NCBI GenBank assembly: GCA_018378775.1
Contig: JAGZWV010000007.1
Location: forward strand, 1-64,000
Source of the DNA: Collinsella sp.
GTDB lineage: Bacteria > Actinomycetota > Coriobacteriia > Coriobacteriales > Coriobacteriaceae
Direction of reading: 5' to 3'
Length of the DNA: 64,000 nucleotides
In this document: positions 34,975 through 44,059 of the stretch, in pieces
How positions within the stretch are numbered: the first letter of the stretch is position 1
How the letters are laid out: every line of letters starts with the position of its first letter
Program-made: the position numbers and the translations under genes
Notes under the pieces: generated by a model
What the model was told of the DNA's origin: nothing
Databases searched by the model: none
The model's input: only the letters and a program-made list of their open reading frames with translations

Positions 34975-36513
34975 CTAGATGTTGAGCGTGTGATAGTTCA
35001 CGCTCGCACCCGGAGCGTCAACGGTCACGCCATAGGCCTCGGGATAGATGCGCGTCGAAAACACGAGCGCGCCATCATTCACAAACACCTCGACCGACGA
35101 GACATCGCCGACAATGCGCACGTTACGAACCTCGTCGACGGGCTCCCAGCGCACGGTACGACCGCAACCGGCAGAAGCGCGACCTTCATCGGTAAATCGC
35201 ATCTCAAAGCGCGCGGGCAGATCGCCCTCGGCGGACACAAACGCCAGATTCAGCTCGCTATCAACGGTCGCGGTAAACGCGTCGTCGACACCGTCGACAA
35301 CAACGTCAAAGCAGGTATCGCCGGCAACCTCCAACGAGCCCTCCCCCACACGCACCGAGGCATAATGGCGCTCAATCTCGCGCGCCGGCTGCTGCAGTAC
35401 CACGCCGCCGTCACCGGCCGTAAGCTCGCGCGGCACCGTCATGCAGTGCTGCCAGCCGCACACCACGGTCGGTGCGTTGCCATAGGTCGGCTCATCGGGC
35501 ATGCCCATCCAGCCGATCAGAATATGGCGACCGTCCTCGGCCGTGAACTCCTGCGGCGCATAGAAGTCAAAACCGGCGTCCCACAGGCGGAACTCGCCCA
35601 GCTCATAAGCGTCCTTGCCACCCGTAATGTCGCCCGATACAGGCATGTAGCCAGCGGCATACACATTGCCGCGATCCCAACGACCGCCCTCAAGGCCCTG
35701 GGGCGAGAACGACAAAAATGCAGCGGTATCGCCATTCGCATCGAGCTCAATATAGCCAGGGCACTCCCACATAAAGCCAAAGCGCTCGGGCGTAGACACA
35801 CGGCTCTCGAGCTCCCAGCTCAGCATATCGGCCGAACCATACACCAGGATCTCGCCCACATCGCGCCCGGCACCCTCGCCGTGCATCGCACAAAAACGGC
35901 TCCCGACATGCGGCCCATCCACACGACGACGCGCGCCCAACACCATGTGGTAACGCCCATCATCATCGCGCCACACCTTGGGGTCACGTACATGGCAGGT
36001 CAAATCCTCGGGATAATCCTCGGACGCCAGCACCACGCGCTTTTGGCTGAACTCCCGACCGGCAAGGCCATCAACGCTCTCGACATAAACAGTATCGGCT
36101 CGTCGACCGGTATTGACGTAGTCGTACGTACCGTCCGAATCGGAAAGCTTCACGTTGCCCGTATAGAGCACGCGAATGCGGCCGTCCTCGGCAAGCGCGG
36201 AGCCCGAATACACGCCATGGCAATCAAACGGCTCGTCGGGCAGCAGTGGGGCACCAACGTAATCCCACGTCATAAGGTCGCAGCTCGTCGCATGGCCCCA
36301 GACCTTAACGCCGCCCTCGACATCAAACGGCGCATACTGAAAATAAGCGTGGAACACGCCGCCCGCTTGGCAAAGACCGTTGGGGTCGTTGAGCCATCCC
36401 GCCGGCGGCATAATATGAAAGCGCTGGCCATATGCGCCATGACCGCACTCAGAGGCGGCGGCGTCAACAGCGGCGACCAGCTTTGCAAGGTCACGACCAA
36501 GTGCATTAGACAT
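34975..36513 (-). CDS. scrB: Sucrose-6-phosphate hydrolase, GH32
   Basis: Hydrolyses sucrose-6-phosphate to glucose-6-phosphate and fructose in the cytosol. The 512-residue protein has the GH32 five-blade catalytic domain: WLNDPNG (40-46, nucleophile D43), RDP (175-177) and ECPGY (acid/base E249), then a C-terminal beta-sandwich. There is no signal peptide, so it is intracellular and fits PTS-imported phosphorylated substrate. It follows the PTS transporter and shares the operon, with a possible attenuating hairpin between them. Confidence 0.93.
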   Translation of the reverse strand: MSNALGRDLAKLVAAVDAAASECGHGAYGQRFHIMPPAGWLNDPNGLCQAGGVFHAYFQYAPFDVEGGVKVWGHATSCDLMTWDYVGAPLLPDEPFDCHGVYSGSALAEDGRIRVLYTGNVKLSDSDGTYDYVNTGRRADTVYVESVDGLAGREFSQKRVVLASEDYPEDLTCHVRDPKVWRDDDGRYHMVLGARRRVDGPHVGSRFCAMHGEGAGRDVGEILVYGSADMLSWELESRVSTPERFGFMWECPGYIELDANGDTAAFLSFSPQGLEGGRWDRGNVYAAGYMPVSGDITGGKDAYELGEFRLWDAGFDFYAPQEFTAEDGRHILIGWMGMPDEPTYGNAPTVVCGWQHCMTVPRELTAGDGGVVLQQPAREIERHYASVRVGEGSLEVAGDTCFDVVVDGVDDAFTATVDSELNLAFVSAEGDLPARFEMRFTDEGRASAGCGRTVRWEPVDEVRNVRIVGDVSSVEVFVNDGALVFSTRIYPEAYGVTVDAPGASVNYHTLNI

Positions 36514-36575
36514 ATCAAAGTCCTAACGGATCGAAAGTTACAAGGCGCCAGAGATCGGCACCAGATACGGGAAAC

Positions 36576-36600
36576 GCCCGCGAGCATACAACCCGCGGGC
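36576..36600 (-). terminator. Intercistronic hairpin between scrA and scrB
   Basis: GCCCGCG and CGCGGGC pair around an 11-base loop; the minus strand continues GTTTCCC, so termination would be partial. It lies 20 bases after the scrA stop and may lower scrB relative to scrA. Confidence 0.5.
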
Positions 36601-36620
36601 ATTCCCTCAATCAAAAGCTC

Positions 36621-38021
36621 TTAGGCCTGCTCGGAAGCCTTGGGCTCGTCCTTGTACAGGACAAACGAGACGGCAAAGGAAACCAGCGCGGCGACCGCAA
36701 ACATGATCGCGTACTGCACGGGCTGGGCCAGGCACAGCAGGATACCGAAGATGCCGGTAACGCCGGTGCCGGAAGCGGCAAGCGAGGTGAGCGCGCAGAC
36801 CAGGGCACCGCAACCGCCGCCGATGCAGCCGGCGATGAAGGGCTTAAAGAAGCGCAGGTTCACACCAAAAATGGCCGGCTCGGTAATACCCATGAAGGCG
36901 GACAGAGCCGAAGGAAGCGCCAGGCCCTTGATCTTGGCATCGCGGGTTTTAAAGGCAACGGCGAGCGCGGCGCCACCCTGTGCGATGTTGGCAGCGCTGG
37001 CGATGGGCAGCCAGTAGGTCACACCGTACTGGGCGAGCTGGCCCAGGTCGATGGCGGTGTACATCTGGTGGATACCGGTAACGACCGTGGGGGCATAGAA
37101 CAGGCCGACGATAAAGGAACCGATGCCGAAGGGCAGAGTCAGCAGGGCCTGGATCAGACCGAGGATGGCGTTCTCGGCCCAGACAAAGATGGGGCCGACG
37201 GCAACGAGCGTCACGAGCACGGTCACGAACACGGAGACGAGCGGGGTCACAAAGAGGTCGAACATCTCGGGAACGATCTTGTGCAGGCGCTTCTCGAGGA
37301 AGGCCAGAATGGCGCAGGCGATAACGATGGGGATCACGTGGCCCTGATAGCCGACCCACTCAAAGCTGTACACACCGGGAATAACGGTGACCATGGTCTG
37401 CACGCCCTCGGAGGCAACCGTGTAGGCGCTCTGCAACGAGGAGTTGATGAACGCACCACCGACGACGGCACCCAGATACGGGTTGGCGCCGAAGGCCTTA
37501 GCCGCGGAGTAGCCGATCAGGATCTGCAGAATGCCAAAGGACGTTCCCGAGACCAGGTCGGCAATCTTGTAGATAAAGTTATTGGTGTCGAGCGCGATAA
37601 AGCCGTTGGAGGCCATAAAGTTGAGGGCACTCATAATGCCCAGCAGCAGGCCCGAAGCCACGATGGCGGGGATGATGGGGACAAAGACGTCGCCGAGCAC
37701 CTTAATTGCTCGCATAAAGATGTTCTGCTGCTGAGCCGCGGCCTCCTTGACCTCGGCCTTGGTGGCAGCCTCGACGCCGCTGAGCGCGATGAACTCTTCG
37801 TAGACCTTGTTGACGGTGCCGGTGCCAAAAATAATCTGGAGCTGGCCCTGGGCCTCAAAGACGCCCTTAGCGCCGTCGATATTCTCGAGAGCCTCCTTGT
37901 CAACCTTGGCGTTATCGGCAATCACCAGGCGCAAACGCGTGGCGCAATGCGCGGCAGAGACGACGTTGTCGGCGCCACCGATGTTGTCGAGCACCTCTTG
38001 GGCTGATTTGCGGTAGTCCAT
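36621..38021 (-). CDS. scrA: PTS sucrose-type transporter, EIIBC
   Basis: Imports and phosphorylates sucrose (inferred from neighbours). The 466-residue protein has an N-terminal IIB domain with phosphocysteine C26 in AAHCATRLRLV, a linker, and a IIC domain of about ten membrane segments containing GITEPAIFGVNLR. No IIA domain is fused, so IIA must come from another locus. The ATG at 38021 follows AAGGGAAG; an earlier TTG is rejected. Two operators lie 55-97 bases upstream. Confidence 0.9.
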   Translation of the reverse strand: MDYRKSAQEVLDNIGGADNVVSAAHCATRLRLVIADNAKVDKEALENIDGAKGVFEAQGQLQIIFGTGTVNKVYEEFIALSGVEAATKAEVKEAAAQQQNIFMRAIKVLGDVFVPIIPAIVASGLLLGIMSALNFMASNGFIALDTNNFIYKIADLVSGTSFGILQILIGYSAAKAFGANPYLGAVVGGAFINSSLQSAYTVASEGVQTMVTVIPGVYSFEWVGYQGHVIPIVIACAILAFLEKRLHKIVPEMFDLFVTPLVSVFVTVLVTLVAVGPIFVWAENAILGLIQALLTLPFGIGSFIVGLFYAPTVVTGIHQMYTAIDLGQLAQYGVTYWLPIASAANIAQGGAALAVAFKTRDAKIKGLALPSALSAFMGITEPAIFGVNLRFFKPFIAGCIGGGCGALVCALTSLAASGTGVTGIFGILLCLAQPVQYAIMFAVAALVSFAVSFVLYKDEPKASEQA

Positions 38022-38075
38022 GACTTCCCTTTCCTCCAACGGGCGTATTTACACCCGGCCATCTTTGACACTTAC

Positions 38076-38117
38076 ACTGTAATCGTTTTCAGTTTCATAT
38101 GACTGTAATCGTTTTCA
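38076..38117 (-). promoter_or_regulatory. Two LacI-type operators upstream of scrA
   Basis: Two identical 16-base copies, ACTGTAATCGTTTTCA at 38076-38091 and 38102-38117, 26 bases apart. Read on the minus strand the core is TGAAAACGATTACA, which fits the LacI/CcpA-type pattern TGWAANCGNTNWCA. A third related site precedes scrR. ScrR repression of scrA is the simplest reading; CcpA-type control is also possible. Confidence 0.75.
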
Positions 38118-38205
38118 TATAACGGTGAACGGTAGGAAAAGGCCGGCGAAAGGTAGTTTTAAGGCAAAAACAGGCGACTCAGAGGCAGACAGACGTGCCC
38201 AAGAC

Positions 38206-39186
38206 CTAGACATTCATAAGCTGATGGCCGAGCTTGAGCGTCTTGAGACCGCTCTCCCCCTCCACGCCATCGAGCGTATTGAGCAACATATTGGTCGCCT
38301 CGACGCCACTGGTCAGATACCCATAATGCACGGTGGGAATGCCTCCCGTCAGCGCGCGCAAAAATGCGTTGTCGCCAAAACCGCTCACGCGGTGTATGCC
38401 CTCGCCCATGCCGCGAACCTCATCGATAGCACGCAACGCGCCCGCCGCCATGGTGTCGGTCGCGCAGGCGATAAACGAAACATCGGGAGCGACGGAAAGC
38501 AGCTCACGCGCCGCACCATAGCCCGAATCGAGCGTAAAGGACCCCTGGCGAATCAGGCTCGGATCAAGTGCCACGCCCGCGGCGCGCAAGCCGGCCTCAA
38601 AACCACGACGGCGGTCGTAACCAGCAGCGCGGTCCTCATCGGTAACTCCAATATAGGCAATCTTGCCGTCCACGCGACCCGCAAGTGCATGGCCCAGCTC
38701 AAAGGCGGCCTCGTAATCGTCGTGATAGACGCACGCCGCGCCCTCAACATTCTGGCCGATCAGCACGATGGGCACGCGGCACGATTCAATCGCCCGACGG
38801 TGCTCGTCGGTAATCATAGTTGCCACCAGCACAATGCCATCGACCGGGTGGTTTTGGAATAAATCGAGGTATTCGAGCTCACGATCGGCCGCGTTGTCGG
38901 TGTTGGCAAGCAGCATCTGGTAGCCACGGCGACCGAGCACCTGGCCAATGCCTGCGGTAATGCGACTCACGGATTCCGAGTTGATCTTGGGCACGATGAC
39001 GCCGATGAGCTTGGTGGAGCCGGTACGCAGCGCGCGAGCCTGGCTGGACCGAACGTATCCTGTCAGCTCAATCGCCTTCTTAATACGCTCGGCCTTGTCC
39101 GTCGATATGTAGCCACCGTTGAGGTAGCGCGAGACGGCGGCGCTAGAAACGCCGGCCAGCTCGGCCACATCCTTCATCTTTACCAC
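38206..39186 (-). CDS. scrR: LacI-family repressor, probable sucrose regulator ScrR
   Basis: A 326-residue LacI-family protein. The helix-turn-helix is MKDVAELAGVSSAAVSRYLN, followed by the hinge and a periplasmic-binding-like effector domain (GVIVPKINSESVSRI, FIACATDTMAAGALRA). The GTG at 39186 has AGGGG five bases upstream; the ATG nine bases inside and a longer upstream frame are alternatives. It is adjacent to scrA and scrB, and matching operators lie before both scrA and itself. Confidence 0.85.
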   Translation of the reverse strand: MVKMKDVAELAGVSSAAVSRYLNGGYISTDKAERIKKAIELTGYVRSSQARALRTGSTKLIGVIVPKINSESVSRITAGIGQVLGRRGYQMLLANTDNAADRELEYLDLFQNHPVDGIVLVATMITDEHRRAIESCRVPIVLIGQNVEGAACVYHDDYEAAFELGHALAGRVDGKIAYIGVTDEDRAAGYDRRRGFEAGLRAAGVALDPSLIRQGSFTLDSGYGAARELLSVAPDVSFIACATDTMAAGALRAIDEVRGMGEGIHRVSGFGDNAFLRALTGGIPTVHYGYLTSGVEATNMLLNTLDGVEGESGLKTLKLGHQLMNV

Positions 39187-39201
39187 GAGCACCCCTTTTG
39201 C

Positions 39202-39245
39202 TGAAATCGCTTTCACCATAATACCTGTTCGTTCCGGCGTTCTAA
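39202..39245 (-). promoter_or_regulatory. scrR promoter with overlapping LacI-type operator
   Basis: Minus-strand TTAGAA (39240-39245), 16 bases, TATTAT (39218-39223), then the operator TGAAAGCGATTTCA (39202-39215) at the transcription start. The operator matches the same pattern as the two scrA sites, implying autoregulation. A 10-bp hairpin (39233-39256) overlaps the -35 and could also end the upstream polysaccharide operon, though it lacks a T-run. Confidence 0.6.
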
Positions 39246-39305
39246 CGAACGCCGGACTGCTCGACGCTGCGCGGGCATCTGCCGGGCGATCTACTCGCTG
39301 GGGTT

Positions 39306-39971
39306 CTAGCCGTGATATTCGCCGTTGTACTGGATGAGCGTCAGGTCCTCAACGCCATCGAGCGCACGGATGGCGTCCGCATAGGGCATATCCACACCGT
39401 CCGAGAACACCTCAACGGCCATCTCGACCTTGTCGCCGCGCATGGTCTTGGACTTGACGGTGAACTTGGTGCGCCCAAATGCACGCACGATATCATCACC
39501 AGTGGTCTGACCCGTGTAGTGAATGACCATCATGTACACGCGCGCCTTGTCCTGGTGGCTCGCAAAGCCGGCAATCATCACCACGATCACCACTGCCGTG
39601 AGCCCCACGAGCGCATACATGCCGGCACCTGCCGTAATGCCCGTGGTAATGGCCCAAAACAGATACAGCAGGTCGAGCGGGTCCTTGACCGCCGTACGAT
39701 AGCGGACGATAGACAGAGCACCGACCATACCGAGCGAGATAACCACGTTGGTCGAGATCGCGAGCGTGACCATGCAGGTGAGCACGCACATGCCCACGAG
39801 CGTCACGGCAAAGCTACGCGAATACACCACGCCGGTAAAAAAGCGCTTGTACACGTAATAGATCAGGATGCCCATGGCGAGCGCCACGAGCAGCGACAGG
39901 CCAATCTTGGCAGGGTCGACCTGGCCAAACGCCTCCAAGACGGAGTTCTTAAAAAAGTCCCTGGTGCTCAT
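39306..39971 (-). CDS. DUF4956 membrane protein
   Basis: A 221-residue protein with four hydrophobic segments (about residues 22-42, 52-72, 75-92 and 105-137) including VVISLGMVGALSIVRYRTAV, then a soluble C-terminal domain of about 80 residues. DUF4956 genes are often found next to VTC-domain and CotH-like genes, as here. Function is unknown; a membrane partner for polyphosphate or phosphate transfer is a guess. It starts three bases after the VTC gene and is the last gene of the run. Confidence 0.85.
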   Translation of the reverse strand: MSTRDFFKNSVLEAFGQVDPAKIGLSLLVALAMGILIYYVYKRFFTGVVYSRSFAVTLVGMCVLTCMVTLAISTNVVISLGMVGALSIVRYRTAVKDPLDLLYLFWAITTGITAGAGMYALVGLTAVVIVVMIAGFASHQDKARVYMMVIHYTGQTTGDDIVRAFGRTKFTVKSKTMRGDKVEMAVEVFSDGVDMPYADAIRALDGVEDLTLIQYNGEYHG

Positions 39972-39974
39972 GGT

Positions 39975-40766
39975 CTAAATATCCCCTCGGTTCTCAAAAT
40001 CCGATTCCCAGTAATTAAATCCGCGCAGGTAGGCGGTCTTTTCGTAACACAGGCAGTACTTGGAGACAGCCGTGAGCTCGGCCGCGCCCGGCGGCACCAT
40101 ATCGCGCACCAGCTGCGGGCAAAACTCCGTAAACTTGACCTCCATCACAAGCTTACCGGGCTCCAGGACCGGCAGCGCGGGCAGCGTCGCGTCAAAGATA
40201 TCGTAGCTTCCCACCGCGGCACGCACGTTCATGTCAAACGTGATGCGCACGGTACCCTCATCCATCACCCACGGCTCGCGCTCGTAGTCCACGATGGTCC
40301 GTGGGCGCATCACGTTGCAGATGCACTCGATGTAGAACTCGCGACAGAGCGGATAGGGGCTCCTCAGCAAAAAGTCGTAGTCTCCGGCCAGGATCTGCTC
40401 AAACTCGCCGCGCGTGAGCGGCGCGTCCTCCTTGTAGATCCAGCTACCGTACTTCTTTTTGCGCTCGAGCTTAATCACCTTGTCGCCGCCGTTATAGATG
40501 CGCACGCGGTACTTTTTGCGCATGAGAATACCGGCGTCTTTTTCCTCGTAGGCCGAATTGCAGTAGTCGTCAAAGTACAGGCTGCGGATGGTGTAACCGC
40601 CCGCCTGCGCATGCTTGTCCAGCTTAAACACCGGCGCCATGCGACAGGCAAGCGCAGCGTGCTCACCCTCGTTAATGAGATATTTGAGCTCGTGGCGGTA
40701 ACGCTCCTGCGCAGTACGCACAGGAGGTGCCGCCAGGCGCTCAAGCAGCGCGTTAGCCCTCCTCAT
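39975..40766 (-). CDS. VTC-domain polyphosphate polymerase-like protein
   Basis: A 263-residue VTC domain. The tunnel-forming strands are visible: YRHELKYLIN, YTIRSLYFDDY, RKKYRVRIYN, KVIKLERKKKYGSWIYK, RPRTIVDYEREPWV and KLVMEVKF. These supply the basic and acidic residues that bind nucleotide and polyphosphate in yeast Vtc4. It is soluble and probably sits at the membrane through DUF4956. Its start overlaps the end of the CotH-like gene by 14 bases. Whether it makes polyphosphate or phosphorylates another acceptor is not known. Confidence 0.85.
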   Translation of the reverse strand: MRRANALLERLAAPPVRTAQERYRHELKYLINEGEHAALACRMAPVFKLDKHAQAGGYTIRSLYFDDYCNSAYEEKDAGILMRKKYRVRIYNGGDKVIKLERKKKYGSWIYKEDAPLTRGEFEQILAGDYDFLLRSPYPLCREFYIECICNVMRPRTIVDYEREPWVMDEGTVRITFDMNVRAAVGSYDIFDATLPALPVLEPGKLVMEVKFTEFCPQLVRDMVPPGAAELTAVSKYCLCYEKTAYLRGFNYWESDFENRGDI

Positions 40767-42522
40767 ACGTGTCCTCCACGACCTTACCGCCGTCCTGCAC
40801 GTAAAAACACTTCATGCCGTACTGTTTGCCGCCGTCGGTCACATAGCAGTCAAACGCATCTTGCGTATAGCCGTCAGAGTTGGTGGCGCGCACACGCACA
40901 AAATACTGGCCGGAATCGGGCGCATCGCAGGTCACCTCGGGAAGTAACACGTCCTCAGTCTTAAAAAGCACGTCGCTTATGGCATAGTCGCGCGCAAGCT
41001 CGACGGTATAGCGAATATCGCGCGCCTCAAAGTCGTACGCGGCATCCCAGTTCATGCGCAGCTTGCCGTTATCGATCTTCGGCACGCCAATGTAGAACGG
41101 CATGGGCTTTTTATAGCTTTCGCAATAGCTCTTGTAGTTCTCCTCGATCTCAGAAGGAATCGACGTAGCGATTTGCTCATATTGATCCATAGTGACAGGC
41201 AGATTGTCGATATCGGGCGAAGCAAAGACCAGAGATTCGGTCACCTCGCGATAATGCTTGATCATCTTGGCAAGACGTGCCTCGGTCAAATACGAGCGCA
41301 AGTCCTTGACGGCACGATCGAGCTCACTGCGAAACGCCTTGCTGCGCAACGCGCGGTTAAACAGCACGTTGCCCCAGTAGTTGCTCACGCCGCGTTCCCA
41401 GCTCGCATAGTCCGAGAACCCCTTCAGGCTCAGCTCGAGCTTACGCAGCATGCCGTCGTTATCCCAATCCAAAAAGTACCAGGTTTTTGAGTTGAGCGGG
41501 CTGTACAGATAGCAGTTACGGTTCTGCGTATCGCAGTTGCCTGTCAGGATCTGAAACGCCAGCCAATAGACCAGATTCTCGGTATCAAAGTAGGCATCGA
41601 GCACGTCATCGATCTTTTGCGATTCGTCGTTGAGCGCATCGAGCATCTCGATGAGCTTGGTGTGGTCCGAGTCGCCCTTAATCTCGAGCATGCCCTCAAA
41701 AGCCGCCTGGTTGTAGTCGGGATCGTCGGCAAGCTTAATGGTGTCCTCGTAGCGATAGAACTCAAAGTTGTTCACCTTATACAGGTGTCCATTCTTATCT
41801 AGGCCATGTGCCTTAAGCGCCGTCTTATTAAGCTGCTCTACCTGTGTAAACAGGCCGTAGTCCTCAAAGGTGTCATTGGACTTTTCGGTCTGGTCGCACA
41901 CCCACAGGTGAACAAACTGTGTGCGCAGGCCCATCATCTGGGGAATGCCGCGGATAAGGTCGTAGGCCATCTTGTTGCGAAAACGCATACCCTCGGCCAT
42001 ATGCTTGTTGAGCGCAATCGCGCGCTGCTGGCGCCAGGTACCCTTTCCTTTTTTGAGCTCCACCTTGTAATTCTTCTGCGTATAACCGCTCGACGTCTGG
42101 CCGCGCACCTGCACGGTAGCATTGGGCGCTTCCTCGCCATAGCCAACCTCGCCGGCCACCGGGCCGTCTTCGTCGCCCGCCTGCAGCAGGCCCATAACCT
42201 GATAGCGCGCCACGCCCATGTCGGCGTAGTCATACACCGAGTACGTATTAATCTCGGCCCAGCTATGATCGGTGTTCTCGGAGCTGTTGCCACGCGAGAC
42301 CGTCAAATACATGGTCACAATGCCCGAGTCATCGTAGACCTCGTAGAGCTCGTCCTTGTCGCGCAGGTGCTTGGCCTCATTCGAGGCCTCGGCCTTTTTA
42401 ATCTTGCCCTGCTTTTTGACCTTTTTGGTCGAGGAGTCTTCCTGCACCGAGCAGCCCGAAAGCAACAGTGCACCGGCAGCCGCCTCAATCAGGCGACGGC
42501 GAGACATCATCCTATCGGTCAT
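40753..42522 (-). CDS. CotH-like kinase, Tat-type lipoprotein
   Basis: A 589-residue protein. The N-terminus reads SRRRLIEAAAGALLLSGCS, combining a twin-arginine-like signal with a lipobox (cysteine at residue 24), so it should be lipid-anchored outside the membrane. The CotH kinase domain includes SSGYTQKNYKVELK (about 145-158) and the metal-binding LDWDND (351-356). The last 90 residues look like a fibronectin-type III fold. The ATG at 42522 has GGGGAGG upstream and overlaps pelG by 11 bases. A target for phosphorylation is not apparent. Confidence 0.85.
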   Translation of the reverse strand: MTDRMMSRRRLIEAAAGALLLSGCSVQEDSSTKKVKKQGKIKKAEASNEAKHLRDKDELYEVYDDSGIVTMYLTVSRGNSSENTDHSWAEINTYSVYDYADMGVARYQVMGLLQAGDEDGPVAGEVGYGEEAPNATVQVRGQTSSGYTQKNYKVELKKGKGTWRQQRAIALNKHMAEGMRFRNKMAYDLIRGIPQMMGLRTQFVHLWVCDQTEKSNDTFEDYGLFTQVEQLNKTALKAHGLDKNGHLYKVNNFEFYRYEDTIKLADDPDYNQAAFEGMLEIKGDSDHTKLIEMLDALNDESQKIDDVLDAYFDTENLVYWLAFQILTGNCDTQNRNCYLYSPLNSKTWYFLDWDNDGMLRKLELSLKGFSDYASWERGVSNYWGNVLFNRALRSKAFRSELDRAVKDLRSYLTEARLAKMIKHYREVTESLVFASPDIDNLPVTMDQYEQIATSIPSEIEENYKSYCESYKKPMPFYIGVPKIDNGKLRMNWDAAYDFEARDIRYTVELARDYAISDVLFKTEDVLLPEVTCDAPDSGQYFVRVRATNSDGYTQDAFDCYVTDGGKQYGMKCFYVQDGGKVVEDTYEEG

Positions 42523-44056
42523 CAGAACCTCCCCAATGGTTGCGATACACACGGACCACCGTGCGCTCAAAAACGCCATGCGGCTCGCCCTTATGGCGAC
42601 CTTCCTCATAGCGCTGCTCGGCACGGTCGAGCAAGCGGCCCAGCTGTGTAAAGCGACCAGTTTTGTCGGTCGCCACCATGGGCTGCTGACTCAGGATACG
42701 ATACGGTAAGTTGGCGGTATAGGTATCAAGCCGAAGCAGAGCCACGATAAAAAACACCGCCGCACCCAACAAAAAGCCAAAGCCGTAAAACTGCTGCGGC
42801 AAAAGCAGCGACACGGCGGTCGCCAGCCCAGCCACACCGGCAAACAGACCCGAGGCCAGCACGGCCCCCTTGTAGTCGGTAAAGTACAGCAAGATGAGCA
42901 TCACCGTATTGCCCACGGCATACAGGCCATAGCCCACGCACAGCGTGCGAAAATACCCGTGCATAAGACTGTTAAAGCCCAATGGCAGGGCCGAAAGCAC
43001 CGTGGTCTCGAGCGAGATGACCGCCGCGGTCACAAACAGCTGCTTGAGCGCGCAAAAGCGCAGTTCGCTGTTGAGCGTGGAGAGCATCTCCTCCTCGGCC
43101 ACCAAAATATCGCGCACTACGCCGCCGTCGTTGAACAGACTGTAGTAATCGCGGTAGCGCGGATAGAAGTTGACCTCGACCGAGACCACAAAGTTGACGG
43201 TCGTGACCAGAATGGTCAAAAACGCGATGAGCGCCGGCACATCGTGGTAGGGCGCACCATAAAACAAGCCCTTGACCTGCACGCCAATGGGACCGGCCCA
43301 AATAATCACCAGGTGCGCAAAGAGCCCCAGGTTGGTAAACAGGCCCGTGAGCGCCAGCGGCATAAACTGATCGAGCCACTGCAAAAAGAGCCAGGGGCTG
43401 CGGTCGCTCTGCGGAAAATACCGGTACAGCAGCACCACGTCCCAGGCGAGCATGACGCCGTAGCCCAGGGCGATTGATGCCAACAGGCCCTCGACCGGCG
43501 GCAACCCCAGCGCCAGCGCGGCCAGAGCGAACAGGCACGCCACGCCAATGGCGGCCGCAAAGCTGCACAGGATACCGCGGTAATCCTTGATGGCCGTGAG
43601 ATAGCTCATGCCGTTCCAGTTGACGATCATAATGTTGAACAGCCACAGGCACAGCAGCCCCTGCAGCAGTGTGGCGCCCGAGAACAGCAAAAAGACGCCG
43701 TAGAGCACCGTGCCCGCAACCAGCATGATGGCGTTGGAGCCCCAAAACGAGGGCAGAATCTCTTCTTCGCGCTCAGCGAAAAGCATGTCCGCCAAAAAGC
43801 GTGTGACCGGCATGGAGAAAAAGCTCGTGAGCGTGAGCGACGCTAGCAGCGTATAGGTCACCATGCACACCAGCAGATCCTGGTTGGCGCGGCCCACGCC
43901 CCACAGACCGCACAGCACCAAGATACCCACCTGGAGCAGCACGCCCAGCAGCATGGGACCCGTGCACACAATGCCGGCGTAGCCATAGGCGCGCATCGTG
44001 GCAAACAGGCCCTTGCGCCTAAACAGGCGCTTGAGCTCAAAACCGATTCCGGCCAA
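42512..44056 (-). CDS. pelG: Pel polysaccharide membrane transporter PelG
   Basis: A 514-residue integral membrane protein with about twelve hydrophobic segments, starting MAGIGFELKRLFRRKGLFA, the characteristic PelG N-terminus. PelG is a MOP-family-like protein that moves the Pel polymer across the cytoplasmic membrane together with PelD, PelE and PelF. It begins three bases after pelF. Confidence 0.93.
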   Translation of the reverse strand: MAGIGFELKRLFRRKGLFATMRAYGYAGIVCTGPMLLGVLLQVGILVLCGLWGVGRANQDLLVCMVTYTLLASLTLTSFFSMPVTRFLADMLFAEREEEILPSFWGSNAIMLVAGTVLYGVFLLFSGATLLQGLLCLWLFNIMIVNWNGMSYLTAIKDYRGILCSFAAAIGVACLFALAALALGLPPVEGLLASIALGYGVMLAWDVVLLYRYFPQSDRSPWLFLQWLDQFMPLALTGLFTNLGLFAHLVIIWAGPIGVQVKGLFYGAPYHDVPALIAFLTILVTTVNFVVSVEVNFYPRYRDYYSLFNDGGVVRDILVAEEEMLSTLNSELRFCALKQLFVTAAVISLETTVLSALPLGFNSLMHGYFRTLCVGYGLYAVGNTVMLILLYFTDYKGAVLASGLFAGVAGLATAVSLLLPQQFYGFGFLLGAAVFFIVALLRLDTYTANLPYRILSQQPMVATDKTGRFTQLGRLLDRAEQRYEEGRHKGEPHGVFERTVVRVYRNHWGGSDDR

Positions 44057-44059
44057 TGG

